From the NCBI GenBank assembly GCA_000751595.1, contig CCMH01000009.1, forward strand, positions 186,001-250,000: 64,000 nt of DNA, in the 5' to 3' direction. The translations under genes were made by a program, and so were the position numbers. Shown in pieces: positions 8,948 through 18,632 of this stretch. This DNA is from Weeksella massiliensis (GTDB lineage Bacteria; Bacteroidota; Bacteroidia; Flavobacteriales; Weeksellaceae). The notes beneath the pieces are model-generated. The model saw nothing but the letters and a program-made list of their open reading frames with translations. It was not told the origin of the DNA and did not search any database. The stretch's first letter is position 1. The number at the start of each line of letters is the position of its first letter.

Positions 8948-11902
8948 TTATTTGATAATAACTTTTTGGGAATGTACTTGTCCGTCTTGGGTTGTAGCTT
9001 TCACAATCAATACTCCTTTAGCAGAAGTAGAAATGATGTGTTTAGCACCATTGATATTGGCTTTGGCATATACAACACGTCCTTGTACATCGATTACTTC
9101 TACCGAAGAAAGATTGTTTTTCGCCTCAACAACTACTTGGTTGTTTTGGTTGTAAACAGCTACTTGTGCTTGGTTGAAGAAATTGTTGGTTCCCATTGTG
9201 CGATTTTCGTACACTACTACAAAACGATCATTGTTTACGCCTTCTGTAGCTTGGAAAGTGTATGGCGTTGCTAAATCGTGAACAGTATTGGTTTGCTTAT
9301 CTACTAAGAAAATAGCTTGACCTTCTGCAAATAAACCATCTGTTTTTGCAATCGAGATTGTGTAGGTACCTGCAGCAACTGCATTGAAACCTAAAGCAAC
9401 TTTATCTTCTTGGTTGAATGGTAAACTACGCGACTGAATGCTGTATGCTTCATTGTTGATTACTTGGTATAATGAAGTAATATCAGAAGTAATAGATTTT
9501 GCATCCATTTGTTTATCGATACCATTAGTAGCACCTGTCATATAGGCTAATAAAGTATTGTTGATCACTTTATTATCATTGCTTAAACTCAACCATACGC
9601 GGTTTCTTTCGATATTGTTTTTGTGGAATACAGCCTCATTTTTCGTACGCATTTCGTTGTTGAAAACGATAGTCCCTGTTTTGTCTGCTTCTACGAAGAA
9701 TCCTTGTCCTGATGCGATGTTCTCTAAATCGTCTAAAACTAAATCAGTACCACCTGCTCTATTATAGGTAAGATAGTTGTTCGTGAACTCAGCAGTACCT
9801 ACTGCATGTTCATGTGTCCAGAAATGTACAGAGTTTACATTGTCAGAATTCTCGTCTAAGAATGCTTTTCCGTCGATTGAAGAAGCATAAGGATTTCCTA
9901 CCAAATTGAATCCATAACCTTCTTTGCTTACGCTTACGATATAGGTACCGTTGTTTAAGTTACCGATGAATTTACCTTGGTGTACGGTTTCTGTTCCGGC
10001 TGCTAAAGTATTTTTCACACGGATTGCATATCCTTTTCCAGTTGCGAAGTCGATATCCGCAGCATCATCCGTATCAAATAATTTTTTGTACGTATAGTTT
10101 ACTTCATCATACGTCCAAAAACGGTTGAATAAAGTTTCTGGTGAGAAAGCTCTAACGCCTTGTCCTGTTACTGGTGCCGACCACAACGTCATATCATTTC
10201 TTACCATAGGAGTACTGTTGCGTAAGATCGTAACTTCTCCTATGTTGGCAACGTCTTGTGCTTGTAAAATATTGGCATTGTTTTCTATTACGAAAGCTGC
10301 TGCATTTGCTTTGTTTTCTATCACTCCTTCTACAATAAGGTTATGTCCTGTTTTCACGATAACAGAACCTTCTGTTTGGATAGTGAAAGATTTCGCGTTT
10401 AAGTTTTCGGCGATTTCTAATGCTCCCGATACCACAACGTTCTTTTGTGCTGTTGGTAAACCGTTTGTCCATGCTGTTCCGTTCCATGTGGTTTGGTCGG
10501 CAGGTTCTGTTTCACCAGCATTGCATACAGAGATGTTATCTAAGAATGCGCGCTTAGCAGAGGTTGCAAATGTAATGGTAGAATTTGCTTCTACATTAGA
10601 AAAATGTAAAGTTACGGTTTCGAAATCATCAGCCATTTTTGCTTTATAGGTAACTGTTTCTGTTTGTGAACCTAAGCTTACTAACATTGTACCTTCTATG
10701 CTTGTCCAACCTTTTACATCAAAAGTTACGTTAACATCTCCTTGGATATTGCTCAATGCTTTTGAAGTGATACTTCCTGTATTACTACCTGTTCCTAATT
10801 TTACCGCTCCACCAGCTTGGTAGGCTGTAGATACTGTTGGGAAATTTTCGTTTCCATTCCATTTAGTACCTGATCCGCCTGTAGTGATGCTGTTTCCTGT
10901 AGTAATATCATCAAATTTTTCTTCGAAGCAACCGGTAAAGACTGGTTGTTCAGTAACTTCAACCATAAACTCTTGGATAAAATCTTCAAGGTTTTCGTTT
11001 CCTTCTGCTCTTGCGATAAGGTTTGTGTTTCCTTCTGCTACTAAGGTTAGCGTGTTTCCGTCTAGGGTAGCTACCTCGTCACCGCTTAGTTCGTAGCTGA
11101 TGGCAACACCTTGGTCGGTGGTTGCTGGTAATTCTTGGATATCACCCACAAAACCGTTGATGTGGTCTAAGTCAGCTTGTTGTTCTGCTTTGGCAACCTC
11201 GAAAGTGAAATCTTTTTGGTCTGATCCGTAATCATTTGTAGCAGTTACGGTTGCAGTAAATGTTCCTGCTTTCTCATAAGTACCCGAGAAAACTCCGTTA
11301 TCGAAAGTAATTCCTTGTGGTAAATTTGTGGCAGTCCAAGAAGTAGGATTGTTGTTGGCACTTACCGCAAAAGATAAACTGCCCCCAAAAACACCTTCGA
11401 TCGTGGTTTGTTCGGTAGTGATTACCGGTGGCTCGTTAGCTGTTGGTAACTCATAAGTAACTGATATAGATTTTAATCTCACCTGAGCACTGCTTGTAAA
11501 ATAAAAATATTTTACATTGTCAGTTACGTCAAAGGTAAACTCTCTTGTTGGATTACTTTCAGTTATACCAGAAGATGGGATTACTGAAGTGTTCGAACTA
11601 CTTTCTCCTGCGTAATAAGTGTTTGTGACTTTAAAATAGCTGCTTGTATCGTATGTAAGACTTATAGCTAATATTGTTGCTTGATTATCAGCCTGTACGC
11701 CAAATGAAGTGTTCGCGTATACTCGAAGAGGATTCCAGTAGGATGAATTTGTTTGTTCTGAAAAGTAAGTGATAGTATTATCACTTCCAATATTTCCATT
11801 TTGAGCTCCAAAATTTGAAGTCACCGTTGTCTGCCCTAAGGCGGTTGAGGAGATCAGTCCCATCAGGAGGATCATCCAATTCATAAAGTAAAATTTTCTC
11901 AT
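8948..11902 (-). CDS. Large multidomain surface protein with T9SS type A sorting domain, 984 aa
   Basis: Signal peptide ending ALGQ at about residue 24. In order: an N-terminal beta domain ('FYFTSSAQVRLKSISVTYE'); a putative Ig-like domain ('NLPQGITFDNGVFSGTYEK', about 160-235); a Big-2-like segment ('ISYELSGDEVATLDGNTL'); a jelly-roll-like domain from CFEEKFDD to 'FLDNISVCNAG' (about 325-465); a repetitive beta region with TTWNGTAW; and a C-terminal type A domain ending SQKVIIK. It has no enzyme motif I recognise and is probably an adhesin or matrix-binding protein. A -7 like box (CAAAATTA on +, 11931-11938) lies 29 bases upstream of the start. Confidence 0.88.
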   Translation of the reverse strand: MRKFYFMNWMILLMGLISSTALGQTTVTSNFGAQNGNIGSDNTITYFSEQTNSSYWNPLRVYANTSFGVQADNQATILAISLTYDTSSYFKVTNTYYAGESSSNTSVIPSSGITESNPTREFTFDVTDNVKYFYFTSSAQVRLKSISVTYELPTANEPPVITTEQTTIEGVFGGSLSFAVSANNNPTSWTATNLPQGITFDNGVFSGTYEKAGTFTATVTATNDYGSDQKDFTFEVAKAEQQADLDHINGFVGDIQELPATTDQGVAISYELSGDEVATLDGNTLTLVAEGNTNLIARAEGNENLEDFIQEFMVEVTEQPVFTGCFEEKFDDITTGNSITTGGSGTKWNGNENFPTVSTAYQAGGAVKLGTGSNTGSITSKALSNIQGDVNVTFDVKGWTSIEGTMLVSLGSQTETVTYKAKMADDFETVTLHFSNVEANSTITFATSAKRAFLDNISVCNAGETEPADQTTWNGTAWTNGLPTAQKNVVVSGALEIAENLNAKSFTIQTEGSVIVKTGHNLIVEGVIENKANAAAFVIENNANILQAQDVANIGEVTILRNSTPMVRNDMTLWSAPVTGQGVRAFSPETLFNRFWTYDEVNYTYKKLFDTDDAADIDFATGKGYAIRVKNTLAAGTETVHQGKFIGNLNNGTYIVSVSKEGYGFNLVGNPYASSIDGKAFLDENSDNVNSVHFWTHEHAVGTAEFTNNYLTYNRAGGTDLVLDDLENIASGQGFFVEADKTGTIVFNNEMRTKNEAVFHKNNIERNRVWLSLSNDNKVINNTLLAYMTGATNGIDKQMDAKSITSDITSLYQVINNEAYSIQSRSLPFNQEDKVALGFNAVAAGTYTISIAKTDGLFAEGQAIFLVDKQTNTVHDLATPYTFQATEGVNNDRFVVVYENRTMGTNNFFNQAQVAVYNQNNQVVVEAKNNLSSVEVIDVQGRVVYAKANINGAKHIISTSAKGVLIVKATTQDGQVHSQKVIIK

Positions 11903-11930
11903 TTAGTTTAACTATTTAGTTATTTGTTGA

Positions 11931-11938
11931 CAAAATTA
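11931..11938 (-). promoter_or_regulatory. Bacteroidota -7 box (TAATTTTG) for the 984-aa T9SS gene
   Basis: Matches TAnnTTTG on the - strand at a plausible distance from the start at 11902. No clear -33 TTG at 17-23 bases was found. Confidence 0.4.
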
Positions 11939-12102
11939 AGTCTATTTTGTGATTCTTTTAAAGATTTTTTCGTTTTACCTCAAATCATAACCTTAATATA
12001 ATATTGCCAGAAATCTTCATGAGGCATCTCACCAAAACTTTTCAATTTAAGGCGTCATTTTTGCTTATAATTCACGAAATTTGTAAGACTTAAAACAAGA
12101 TT

Positions 12103-13479
12103 ATGGCAACATCTACAATAAAAACCTTAAACCCTTTTACAGAAGAGGTAGAAAAAATATTCGAACCCCATACCCAAGATCAAATCAATACTTTTTTGGC
12201 AGATGCACAAGCGTGTTATTCTACTTGGCGATGGGAAACTTTTGCCAATCGTGCAAAAATTGTACAAGGCGTAGCCGATGAAATGCGTAAGAACAAAAAC
12301 AAATATGCCGAACTCATCACCAAAGAAATGGGGAAACCCTACAAAGAATCGTTGATCGAGGTAGATTATTCGGCCAATATTTTCGAGTATTTCGCTAAGA
12401 ATGCCGAACAATTTTTGGCAGCGTATCCCGTAGAAACCGAAAAAGGGGACGCCTATGTGGTATCCGAAGCAATCGGAGTGCTTTTGGGTGTGATGCCTTG
12501 GAATTTCCCTTTCTCGCAAATCGCTCGTTTCGTAGCGCCGAACCTTATGGCAGGGAATACCATTGTGTTGAAAACCGCATCGAATATTCCGCAATGCGGA
12601 ATGGCGTATGACGAACTTTTTGCCGCTGTTCAAGCTCCAAAAGGTTTGTATCAAAACTTGTTGATTTCTGGGAGCAAAGTAGGGCAATTGATCGATAATC
12701 CAATCATCAAAGGAGTGTCGCTCACTGGCTCTGATGCTGCGGGTGCTTCGGTAGGAGAAATTGCAGGACGCAACGTGAAACGTTCTGTGTTGGAGTTAGG
12801 TGGTTCTGATCCGATGATCGTTTTGGCCGATGCGGATTTAGAAAAAGTAATGAAAGGAACCATCAACGGTCGTTTGAGAAATGCCGGACAAGCGTGTACT
12901 TCATCCAAAAGAATCATCGTGCATCGTTCGTTGTACGATACCTATAAAGAACAATTGCTTACCTACATGAAAAACATGAAAGTAGGCAACCCAATGGAAG
13001 ACGATACGCTCATGGGGCCGGTAAGTTCTGCAGGGGCTTTGGATAAACTACTTCAACAAATCAACGACTCGAAAGCGAAAGGCGTTCAGGTTACGTTGGG
13101 CGGAGAACGCATGCACGAGAAAGGTTTCTTTTTGGCACCGACGGTTCTCGAGAATATTACCAAAGGAACGCCCGCATACGACGAAGAAATTTTTGGACCT
13201 GTGGTTTGTCTTTTCACTTTCGATACCGAAGAAGAAGCAATTACCTTGGCAAACGACACCATTTATGGCTTGGGCGCATCGATCTACTCAGAAAACATAG
13301 AACACGCACAACAATTGGCGCGCAAAATAGATTCGGGAATGGTCTATATCAACAAGCAAGTTTCTTCGAGCGAAGAATTGCCATTTGGTGGAACAAAACG
13401 TTCGGGGTACGGACGCGAATTATCAAAAGCCGGAATCGAAGAGTTCTTGAATAAAAAATTAATCTTTACCCTAAAATAG
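12103..13479 (+). CDS. NAD(P)-dependent aldehyde dehydrogenase, succinate-semialdehyde dehydrogenase type, 458 aa
   Basis: Full-length ALDH superfamily protein of the shorter (about 455-aa) Sad/GabD-like class. Visible motifs: substrate/cofactor region MPWNFPFSQ; the general-base Glu in VLELGGSDP; the catalytic Cys in NAGQACTSSKR; EEIFGPV; and LPFGGTKRSGYGRE near the end. Members oxidise succinate semialdehyde or related aldehydes to acids in the cytoplasm. Monocistronic: a strong terminator follows and the upstream gene is divergent. The Cys context resembles the E. coli Sad branch more than GabD; the exact aldehyde is inferred. Confidence 0.93.
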   Translation: MATSTIKTLNPFTEEVEKIFEPHTQDQINTFLADAQACYSTWRWETFANRAKIVQGVADEMRKNKNKYAELITKEMGKPYKESLIEVDYSANIFEYFAKNAEQFLAAYPVETEKGDAYVVSEAIGVLLGVMPWNFPFSQIARFVAPNLMAGNTIVLKTASNIPQCGMAYDELFAAVQAPKGLYQNLLISGSKVGQLIDNPIIKGVSLTGSDAAGASVGEIAGRNVKRSVLELGGSDPMIVLADADLEKVMKGTINGRLRNAGQACTSSKRIIVHRSLYDTYKEQLLTYMKNMKVGNPMEDDTLMGPVSSAGALDKLLQQINDSKAKGVQVTLGGERMHEKGFFLAPTVLENITKGTPAYDEEIFGPVVCLFTFDTEEEAITLANDTIYGLGASIYSENIEHAQQLARKIDSGMVYINKQVSSSEELPFGGTKRSGYGRELSKAGIEEFLNKKLIFTLK

Positions 13480-13534
13480 TTTTCGGTAGGATGAGCAACA
13501 GAACCGATTTTTTCGGTAAGAAAATAAACCCAAT

Positions 13535-13571
13535 AAAAAAGGTTTCGAGCAACTGCTCGAAACCTTTTTTT
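13535..13571. terminator. Bidirectional terminator between ALDH and prfC
   Basis: Stem GGTTTCGAGC (13541-13550) with GCTCGAAACC (13555-13564), AACT loop, six A before and eight T after. Serves the convergent genes on both sides. Confidence 0.92.
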
Positions 13572-13724
13572 TATTGAATCACTCTTATTTTTTATTTATC
13601 TTTTTGTGAGGTTTTTGCATCAAAAAGAAGAAGCATCCATAAAAGATAGTTGTTATGATTTTTGAGTTTTCGTCTTGACGAACATCCTACCAAAAGCTGA
13701 AAGAATAATCGTCGAAAACAAAAT

Positions 13725-15314
13725 TTAGAACTCGCTGACAAAATGCAATTTCACCGACGGATATTTTTCTTGCGTCATCTGAATCGTAAAAGCAGAATCG
13801 GCCAAAAACACCAACTGATTGAATTTGTCGCGCGCCAAATAACGTTGTTTCACGCGTTTGAAATCTAAAAACTCTTCCGATTTCTCATTGTCCACTTCTA
13901 CCCAACAAGCTTTGTACACCGAAAAAGGTTCGTAAGTAACCTTGGCATTGTACTCATGCTCTAATCGGTACTGAATAACCTCGTACTGAAGCGCACCAAC
14001 GGTACCAATTACTTTTCGGTTGTTCATTTCTAAGGTAAACAATTGCGCAACACCTTCGTCCATCAACTGTTTGATTCCTTTTTCTAACTGTTTTGCCTTC
14101 ATCGGGTCGGCATTGTTGATATAACGGAAATGCTCTGGTGAGAACGATGGAATTCCTTTGAAATGGAAGTTTTCGCCTTCGGTAAGCGTATCGCCAATTC
14201 TGAAGTTTCCGGTATCGTGCAAACCAACGATATCACCGGCAAACGAAAGATCGACGATTTCTTTTTTATCGGCAAAGAATGCATTCGGTGAAGCGAACTT
14301 CATCGATTTTCCTTGTCGTACGTGTAAGTAATTTTTATTGCGTTCGAATTTTCCAGAAACTATTTTCACAAACGCCAAACGGTCGCGGTGTTTCGGGTCC
14401 ATATTCGCATGAATTTTGAACACGAAGCCTGTGAATTTATCTTCGAACGGATCAACAATTCGTTCGTCAGTCGTTTTGGGTTGTGGCATGGGAGCAATAT
14501 CGACAAACGCATCGAGTAATTCTCGCACTCCAAAATTATTCAAGGCAGAACCAAAAAATACCGGTTGTAATTTTCCGTCCATATAGGCTTGCTGATCAAA
14601 TTCTGGATAAACCCCTTCGATGAGGTCGATTTCGCTTCGAAGATTTTCGGCATAGCTTTCTCCTACAATGTCCACCAATTCGGGCGAATTGAGGTCGTCT
14701 ATTTTGGTGGTTTCAGAAACTTTCTGTTTGTTATCGGCAGAAAAAAGATTGATGTTTTTCTCCCAAATATTATAAATTCCTTTGAAGGTCGCACCGATAC
14801 CAATTGGCCAAGAAAGGGGAGTTACTTTTAACCCTAAATTTTGTTCCACTTCGTCCATCAAATCAAAGGCATCTTTTCCTTCGCGGTCCATTTTATTGAT
14901 GAAAACCAACATCGGGATATTGCGCATTCGACAAACTTCTACGAGTTTGATGGTTTGTTCTTCGACACCTTTTGCAACGTCGATCACCACAATTACCGAG
15001 TCAACAGCCGTAAGGGTACGGAAAGTATCTTCGGCAAAATCCTTGTGTCCGGGCGTGTCGAGGATATTGATTTTTTTGCCTTTGTATTCAAAAGCCAAAA
15101 CCGAAGTAGCAACTGAAATTCCACGTTGACGTTCGATTTCCATAAAATCGGATGTAGCTCCTTTTTTTATTTTATTGCTTTTTACGGCACCCGCTTCCTG
15201 AATTGCTCCTCCGAAAAGAAGAAGTTTCTCGGTAAGGGTTGTTTTTCCCGCATCGGGGTGAGCAATGATTCCGAAGGTTTTACGTTTTTTTATTTCTTGT
15301 TCTAAAGTTGCCAT
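13725..15314 (-). CDS. prfC: Peptide chain release factor 3
   Basis: A translational GTPase of 529 residues, the normal length for RF3. G motifs in order: HPDAGKTTLTEKL (about 19-31), RQRGISV, DTPGHKDF, FINKMDREG. The C-terminal part ('EVIQYRLEHEYNAKV') is typical of RF3 and separates it from EF-G. It releases RF1/RF2 from the ribosome after termination. A TATCTTTG -7 box (15349 to 15342 on the - strand) lies 28 bases upstream. It is a single-gene transcript closed by the shared terminator at 13535-13571. Confidence 0.97.
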   Translation of the reverse strand: MATLEQEIKKRKTFGIIAHPDAGKTTLTEKLLLFGGAIQEAGAVKSNKIKKGATSDFMEIERQRGISVATSVLAFEYKGKKINILDTPGHKDFAEDTFRTLTAVDSVIVVIDVAKGVEEQTIKLVEVCRMRNIPMLVFINKMDREGKDAFDLMDEVEQNLGLKVTPLSWPIGIGATFKGIYNIWEKNINLFSADNKQKVSETTKIDDLNSPELVDIVGESYAENLRSEIDLIEGVYPEFDQQAYMDGKLQPVFFGSALNNFGVRELLDAFVDIAPMPQPKTTDERIVDPFEDKFTGFVFKIHANMDPKHRDRLAFVKIVSGKFERNKNYLHVRQGKSMKFASPNAFFADKKEIVDLSFAGDIVGLHDTGNFRIGDTLTEGENFHFKGIPSFSPEHFRYINNADPMKAKQLEKGIKQLMDEGVAQLFTLEMNNRKVIGTVGALQYEVIQYRLEHEYNAKVTYEPFSVYKACWVEVDNEKSEEFLDFKRVKQRYLARDKFNQLVFLADSAFTIQMTQEKYPSVKLHFVSEF

Positions 15315-15341
15315 GGTACGATTCTAAAAAAATTCAGAGTG

Positions 15342-15349
15342 CAAAGATA
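15342..15349 (-). promoter_or_regulatory. -7 box (TATCTTTG) for prfC
   Basis: Exact TAnnTTTG match on the - strand, 28 bases before the prfC ATG. No convincing -33 element. Confidence 0.5.
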
Positions 15350-15445
15350 ACGGATTCTTAATAAATTCTTTAGATTCGCCCCAAGAATAGAATAATATTT
15401 TATTTTTAGCGTTACTTATTATTGTATCGAAAGAAAAGAAAGAAA

Positions 15446-18400
15446 ATGAAAAGACTTTTATTGTTTTGGGCATTGATGTGCAGTTATACGGTTTTTGGAC
15501 AAACACCAGAATTTCATGAGTTGAAAAATGGTTTGAATGAAAATTTAATGTTAACTGAAATAAACCATAATTGGGATTTGGCTAAGAATCAAGTTGAGAT
15601 TAATTGTAGAGACAATATTGTGTCAAAAGGAGATGGATTTAAGTATTTCATATATGAATCATCTTATAATACCGACTTTTCATTTGATTTATTTTCTGCT
15701 AACAATGAGCTTTATTTTATTGTATGGAAATTGAAAAAAAGTGATGACAATGCACATATTTTCAAACCTAAAGATGGAGGATCTTCAAGAAAAACGATTG
15801 AGTACATTCGATCAATTGAAAGAGGTGTCAAGGGAAAATCAAAAGGTTTAAAAGAAAGCTCAACTCTAAAATGTGAAATTTATTACTTAAGTCCATCACA
15901 CGTTTATTCTGGATATTTAAAAGATTTTAGAGATAATGATCAATTAAAAGCTGGTGAAAAAATAATTATAGGTGTTTATGGGGAAGTAAATGCAAAGTTC
16001 GAGATTGATGTCCATACGGTGGAACAAAAAACATTGGTCAAAAACACCGAATGCGAAGGCGGAAAATATATGGTTGATGACTTGCGAACAGAGGTTGCTT
16101 CGGATGCTGGAGTAGCGACTCCACAAGTTTCTTTTTACCAAGATGAGCAAATGTCAATTCCTTTTGTGGCAACCGAAATCACGAATAATCAAACGATTTA
16201 TGCAGCAGTTTTAGATCCTTCAGGTGACCTAAAATATGTGTATAAAGTAGATTTGGTTTTCAAACCGGTATACGATTTTTCAACGGCTATTCGTCCCGAA
16301 GTAGAAAGACATATTGAGAGTTGTGCTACAACGATACAAATGACGGATCAAGAATTGATAAATGCCGTTCTCAATGTACCCAATGCTGCTGATTTCGCTA
16401 TTGTCGAAAAAATAGATCAAGTCGGAAATCCGATAACGGGAGGTTTTGCGAATGATCAGACCATCAAAATAAATGTTGAATACAAAGGAACACAATTTTG
16501 TTCTGCAACTTCTGATGGGATTACCTTAAAGTTTTCGAACGCAAATCCAACCTTCGATACGGAAGCTGTTTTTACTAAAAATCTGTGTGAAGGTTCTTCT
16601 TTGAGTATGGATGAATTGCGAACTTTATTGAAGGTTGCAGATCATCAAACCCTGAAAATTACTGACTATACTGAAGGGAATACAATCTCATTCGCAAGCT
16701 CGGCTACCTTTGTTTTTCAAGTACAACTGATGGATAGTGCCGACAATTCTTGTGTAAGCGTTGTAGAGAATTTTACTGTAAACAAAACAGAACCGATTGA
16801 TTTAGAATCTTATGCGTTGAAAACGTGTGCAGTCGATTTGGAACAAAAAGATATTGATGAAGCAATTACATTCATAAAAAACGGAACATCAGCTACTTTG
16901 CGTTATTACGAAGATGGTTTAGAGATTGCAGAAGCAGAAGGTGTTTTGTTGAGCTATATCACGAATAAAAATAACGGAGTAATTACCGTGAAAGGAGAAT
17001 TAAATGGACATTGTGATACCGAAGTAGGATGGACGTATGAATTAACAAAAAGTTCTATTTCTGTTACACAGCCAATTCAGCCATTGCTTTCTTGTTTGTC
17101 GGCAAATGACAAGTTTGTGGTTTCTCAAACAGAATTAGAAACTCATTTGAGTTCTGCTTTGGGATTGAGCAACGTGACGTATGATTTTGGTTCGATCAGC
17201 TTTCCTTTAAATATTAATGCCAATCAAACGCAAATGGTGGATTTCACGATCAAGAAAAACGGAGAAACATGTAATACCGAAACCTTGCAGGTAGAAGTAA
17301 AAGCCATCAATCAACCCGGTTTTGATTTGTCGAATTTACCTGAATTGACCGCTGATTGCGACGACTCAATAAAAATAACCAACGACTGGTTGAGGATGAA
17401 TATTGGTAATGATGTTTTGGATTACCCGATCTATATAAACGGAAAATTACACGATGAAAATAATTCTATAACAATAGATTTCGGGACAGAATCGACAAAG
17501 ACGATTTCTATAGAAATTAGAAATAAAATCGTTCAGACTTGTACAATTGCTTCTACCATCACTATCAATAAAGCCAAAGAATTTTCTGATGATGTGAGTA
17601 CGACGCAAGAATATCTTGATGAGAACCAAGTTAGCTTTTGCGAAAATGATTCGGGTTCGGCAATCAATCAAGTGAATGATTTATTGGCTAAAATAGAGAA
17701 AGATCACCCAGGAATTATCTTTGATCAAAATGCATTAGATCTTGTACAAAATATGACTTCTCCTACCGGAAAAGTAAAAATTACGGTAAGAAGAAATAAC
17801 GAATGTGGAAGCAAGGATTTGTTTATTTCCTACCAAAAATATTCGCAACCAACCATCGAATTGCCAGTATTTCCTGCACTTTGTTCGCAAGGAGTTTTTG
17901 ATTTTGATATTACTACTCTTGGCAATTATGACGAGAATCTTACCTATACCATAATGAATGATGCGGGAGTTGAGATTTACCCCATAAATGACACTACTTA
18001 TCAATTGCCGGCAGGAAGTAGTTATACGATTACGGCTGAATCAGAAAATGCTTGTACCTCTGATGTATATTCTTTTACCATCGAAACCTTACCCGATCCG
18101 ACGATAAAATCGATCACAATCGAAAACGGAACATTGACAGTAGAAGCCAAAGGAAATGGAGGAAAATTGGAGTATGGTATTTCTTACGATGGAGCGCCTC
18201 CTACCCAATGGCAAAGCAGTAAAAAATTCGAGTCGATCGAAGGTGGAAAAAACATCACAGTTTGGGTAAGAGAAAACGAATGTGGAGGCGTTTCGGTTTC
18301 TGGAATTTATGTGTTCGATTTGCCTAATTTTATTTCACCCAATGGAGATGGTAAAAATGATGTGTGGAAACCTTTGACCACATTTGATAGTCCTCATATT

Positions 18401-18607
18401 ATGCGTTTGCAGATTTTCGATCGTTACGGACAAACACTTGTAAGAAAAGAAGGAAACGCCGAAATATTAAATTGGGATGGAAAAAGAAATGGTACGCCAA
18501 TTCCGTCAGGGGATTATTGGTATATCATCGATTATCCGAATGTTAACAACCAAAGTGTACAAATCAATATTAAGTATTCTGGTAACATTACAGTAAAAAA
18601 TAAATAG
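15446..18607 (+). CDS. Large surface protein with T9SS type B (gliding motility-associated) C-terminal domain, 1053 aa
   Basis: I choose the ATG at 15446 because it opens the signal peptide MKRLLLFWALMCSYTVFGQ; a longer TTG-started frame adds only a basic leader. The body is a series of beta domains with recurring 'C-x-E/D' boundaries ('LCEGSSLSMDELRTLL', 'SFCENDSGSAINQVNDLL'), suggesting repeated modules. The C-terminus 'FISPNGDGKNDVWKP' through 'QIFDRYGQTLV' to SGNITVKNK is a type B sorting domain, as in SprB-like adhesins. The PorP/SprF gene 25 bases downstream is the usual partner for type B cargo. Likely role: surface adhesin or motility-associated protein. Confidence 0.93.
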   Translation: MKRLLLFWALMCSYTVFGQTPEFHELKNGLNENLMLTEINHNWDLAKNQVEINCRDNIVSKGDGFKYFIYESSYNTDFSFDLFSANNELYFIVWKLKKSDDNAHIFKPKDGGSSRKTIEYIRSIERGVKGKSKGLKESSTLKCEIYYLSPSHVYSGYLKDFRDNDQLKAGEKIIIGVYGEVNAKFEIDVHTVEQKTLVKNTECEGGKYMVDDLRTEVASDAGVATPQVSFYQDEQMSIPFVATEITNNQTIYAAVLDPSGDLKYVYKVDLVFKPVYDFSTAIRPEVERHIESCATTIQMTDQELINAVLNVPNAADFAIVEKIDQVGNPITGGFANDQTIKINVEYKGTQFCSATSDGITLKFSNANPTFDTEAVFTKNLCEGSSLSMDELRTLLKVADHQTLKITDYTEGNTISFASSATFVFQVQLMDSADNSCVSVVENFTVNKTEPIDLESYALKTCAVDLEQKDIDEAITFIKNGTSATLRYYEDGLEIAEAEGVLLSYITNKNNGVITVKGELNGHCDTEVGWTYELTKSSISVTQPIQPLLSCLSANDKFVVSQTELETHLSSALGLSNVTYDFGSISFPLNINANQTQMVDFTIKKNGETCNTETLQVEVKAINQPGFDLSNLPELTADCDDSIKITNDWLRMNIGNDVLDYPIYINGKLHDENNSITIDFGTESTKTISIEIRNKIVQTCTIASTITINKAKEFSDDVSTTQEYLDENQVSFCENDSGSAINQVNDLLAKIEKDHPGIIFDQNALDLVQNMTSPTGKVKITVRRNNECGSKDLFISYQKYSQPTIELPVFPALCSQGVFDFDITTLGNYDENLTYTIMNDAGVEIYPINDTTYQLPAGSSYTITAESENACTSDVYSFTIETLPDPTIKSITIENGTLTVEAKGNGGKLEYGISYDGAPPTQWQSSKKFESIEGGKNITVWVRENECGGVSVSGIYVFDLPNFISPNGDGKNDVWKPLTTFDSPHIMRLQIFDRYGQTLVRKEGNAEILNWDGKRNGTPIPSGDYWYIIDYPNVNNQSVQINIKYSGNITVKNK

Positions 18608-18632
18608 TAATTTTACAGCGATTATTTGTCTT

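Noticed and set aside
10125-10649. 174-codon + strand frame inside the 984-aa T9SS protein gene
   Set aside because: Lies opposite a gene with clear signal peptide and sorting domain; low-complexity translation.
12127-12687. 186-codon frame antisense to the aldehyde dehydrogenase
   Set aside because: Shadow of a certain ALDH coding region; no signal or motif of its own.
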